The notes beneath the pieces are model-generated. The model saw only the letters and a program-made list of their open reading frames with translations. It did not search any database and was not told where the DNA came from. 64,000 bases of DNA, taken from contig JAPLPD010000149.1 of assembly GCA_026400395.1 (NCBI GenBank), forward strand, positions 1-64,000, given 5' to 3'. The translations under genes and the position numbers were made by a program. Every line of letters begins with the position of its first letter. Positions within the stretch are counted from its first letter, which is position 1. This document shows positions 62,905 to 64,000 of this stretch, in pieces. This DNA is from Alphaproteobacteria bacterium. Lineage in GTDB: Bacteria; Pseudomonadota; Alphaproteobacteria; Rhizobiales; Xanthobacteraceae.

Positions 62905-63468
62905 ATGTCCACGACCGGCTGGATCGTCCTTGGAGTAATCGTCGTCCTCTTGCTGTGGATCATGATGATCTACAACCAGCTCGTGGCCATGCGGCAGCGG
63001 GTCGGCCAGTCGTTCGCAGACGTCGACGTGCAGCTCAAGCAGCGCCACGACCTCATTCCGAACCTGATCGAAACGGTGAAGGGCTACGCCGCCCACGAGC
63101 GTGGCACCCTCGAAGAGGTGGTCAAGCTGCGCAACACCGCGATGAACGCGCAGGGCCCGGCGCAGCAGGCCGCGGCCGAGAACATGCTGAGCGGTGCGCT
63201 CGGCAAGCTGTTCGCACTGTCGGAGGCCTATCCGGACCTGAAGGCCAACCAGAACTTCCAGCAGCTTCAGTCCGAACTGTCCGACATCGAGAACAAGATC
63301 GCGGCGGCGCGGCGGTTCTTCAACAATTCGGTGCAGGAGTACAACACCGGCATCCAGCAATTCCCGGCGGCGCCGTTCGCAGCGACCCTGGGCTTCAGTC
63401 AGCGCACCTTCTTCGACGTCGGCGAGGAGCGCGCCGTGGTCGAGAAGGCGCCGCAGGTGAAGTTCTAG
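62905..63468 (+). CDS. lemA: LemA family protein
   Basis: MSTTGWIVLGVIVVLLLWIMMIYNQLVAMRQRVGQSFADVDVQLKQRHDLIPNLIETVKGYAAHE. Confidence 0.93.
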   Translation: MSTTGWIVLGVIVVLLLWIMMIYNQLVAMRQRVGQSFADVDVQLKQRHDLIPNLIETVKGYAAHERGTLEEVVKLRNTAMNAQGPAQQAAAENMLSGALGKLFALSEAYPDLKANQNFQQLQSELSDIENKIAAARRFFNNSVQEYNTGIQQFPAAPFAATLGFSQRTFFDVGEERAVVEKAPQVKF

Positions 63469-63495
63469 CCCGGCGGCAACCGGCGGGAGCAGGCC

Positions 63496-64000
63496 ATGGC
63501 TGCCGCTTACGGCCTCTACACCCACATCCAGTCGAACAAGCGGCGCTCGGTCGCGCTGCTGCTCGGCCTGTTCTTCCTGGTCTATCTCATGGTCTACGCC
63601 GGCGCCCTGCTGGCGGAAGCGCTGAGCCACGATGCGTCGGTCGACTGGCTGATGCGCAAGGCGCTGCTCGACCTGATCTGGGCCGCGCCGTTCGCCACGC
63701 TCGGCACGGCGATCTGGATCGTCATCGCCTACCTCTTCAACCAGTCGATGATCGACGCGGTCACCGGAAGCGCCGAGGTCACCCGGAAAGAACAACCGCG
63801 GCTCTACGGGCTCCTGGAGAATCTCTGCATTTCGCGCGGCATCACCATGCCGAAGCTCAAAATCTCCGACGACAGCGCGCTGAACGCCTTCGCCAGCGGG
63901 CTGAACGAAAAGCAGTATTCCATCACCGTGACCCAGGGACTGCTCGACCGCCTGGATGACCGCGAACTCGAAGCCGTGCTCGGCCATGAACTCACCCACA
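63496..64000 (+). CDS. M48 family (HtpX-like) metalloprotease, truncated by window edge
   Basis: frame open to window end: MAAAYGLYTHIQSNKRRSVALLLGLFFLVYL...LDRLDDRELEAVLGHELTH; HExxH at the edge; adjacent to lemA. Confidence 0.85.
   Translation, partial: MAAAYGLYTHIQSNKRRSVALLLGLFFLVYLMVYAGALLAEALSHDASVDWLMRKALLDLIWAAPFATLGTAIWIVIAYLFNQSMIDAVTGSAEVTRKEQPRLYGLLENLCISRGITMPKLKISDDSALNAFASGLNEKQYSITVTQGLLDRLDDRELEAVLGHELTH

Overview
High-GC chromosomal segment of an alphaproteobacterium, probably Hyphomicrobiales (Bradyrhizobium/Rhodopseudomonas/Xanthobacteraceae-like; the lineage is inferred from gene families and synteny, not from a search). Most of it is ordinary core and accessory metabolism on both strands: nadA-nadC, a TAXI-type TRAP transporter, ppdK, glyQ/glyS, ispE, a polyprenyl diphosphate synthase, ETF-QO, a type-4 uracil-DNA glycosylase, cydAB, rnhB, moaB, ccrM, mutY, a DUF721/DciA-like gene, dsbA-like, smc and lemA/M48. 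There are three Bug/TctC-type solute-binding proteins. I see no rRNA, tRNA, CRISPR array, prophage or transposase. I cannot point to a clearly new multi-gene system. The signals most worth a second look are: (1) a perfect 29-bp palindrome plus a degenerate copy with the same spacing upstream of nadA; (2) a perfect GAAC-N7-GAAC SOS-type box upstream of a radical SAM (SPL-like) gene; (3) two GANTC sites and a CtrA-like site before ccrM, plus a terminator-like hairpin just inside its 5' coding end; (4) three broken genes (in-frame amber, deletion/frameshift, 1-nt frameshift); (5) a DUF2007-methyltransferase fusion; (6) a CDGSH protein wedged between glyQ and glyS; (7) a composite palindromic repeat element; (8) a terminator-capped intergenic region that may encode a small RNA.
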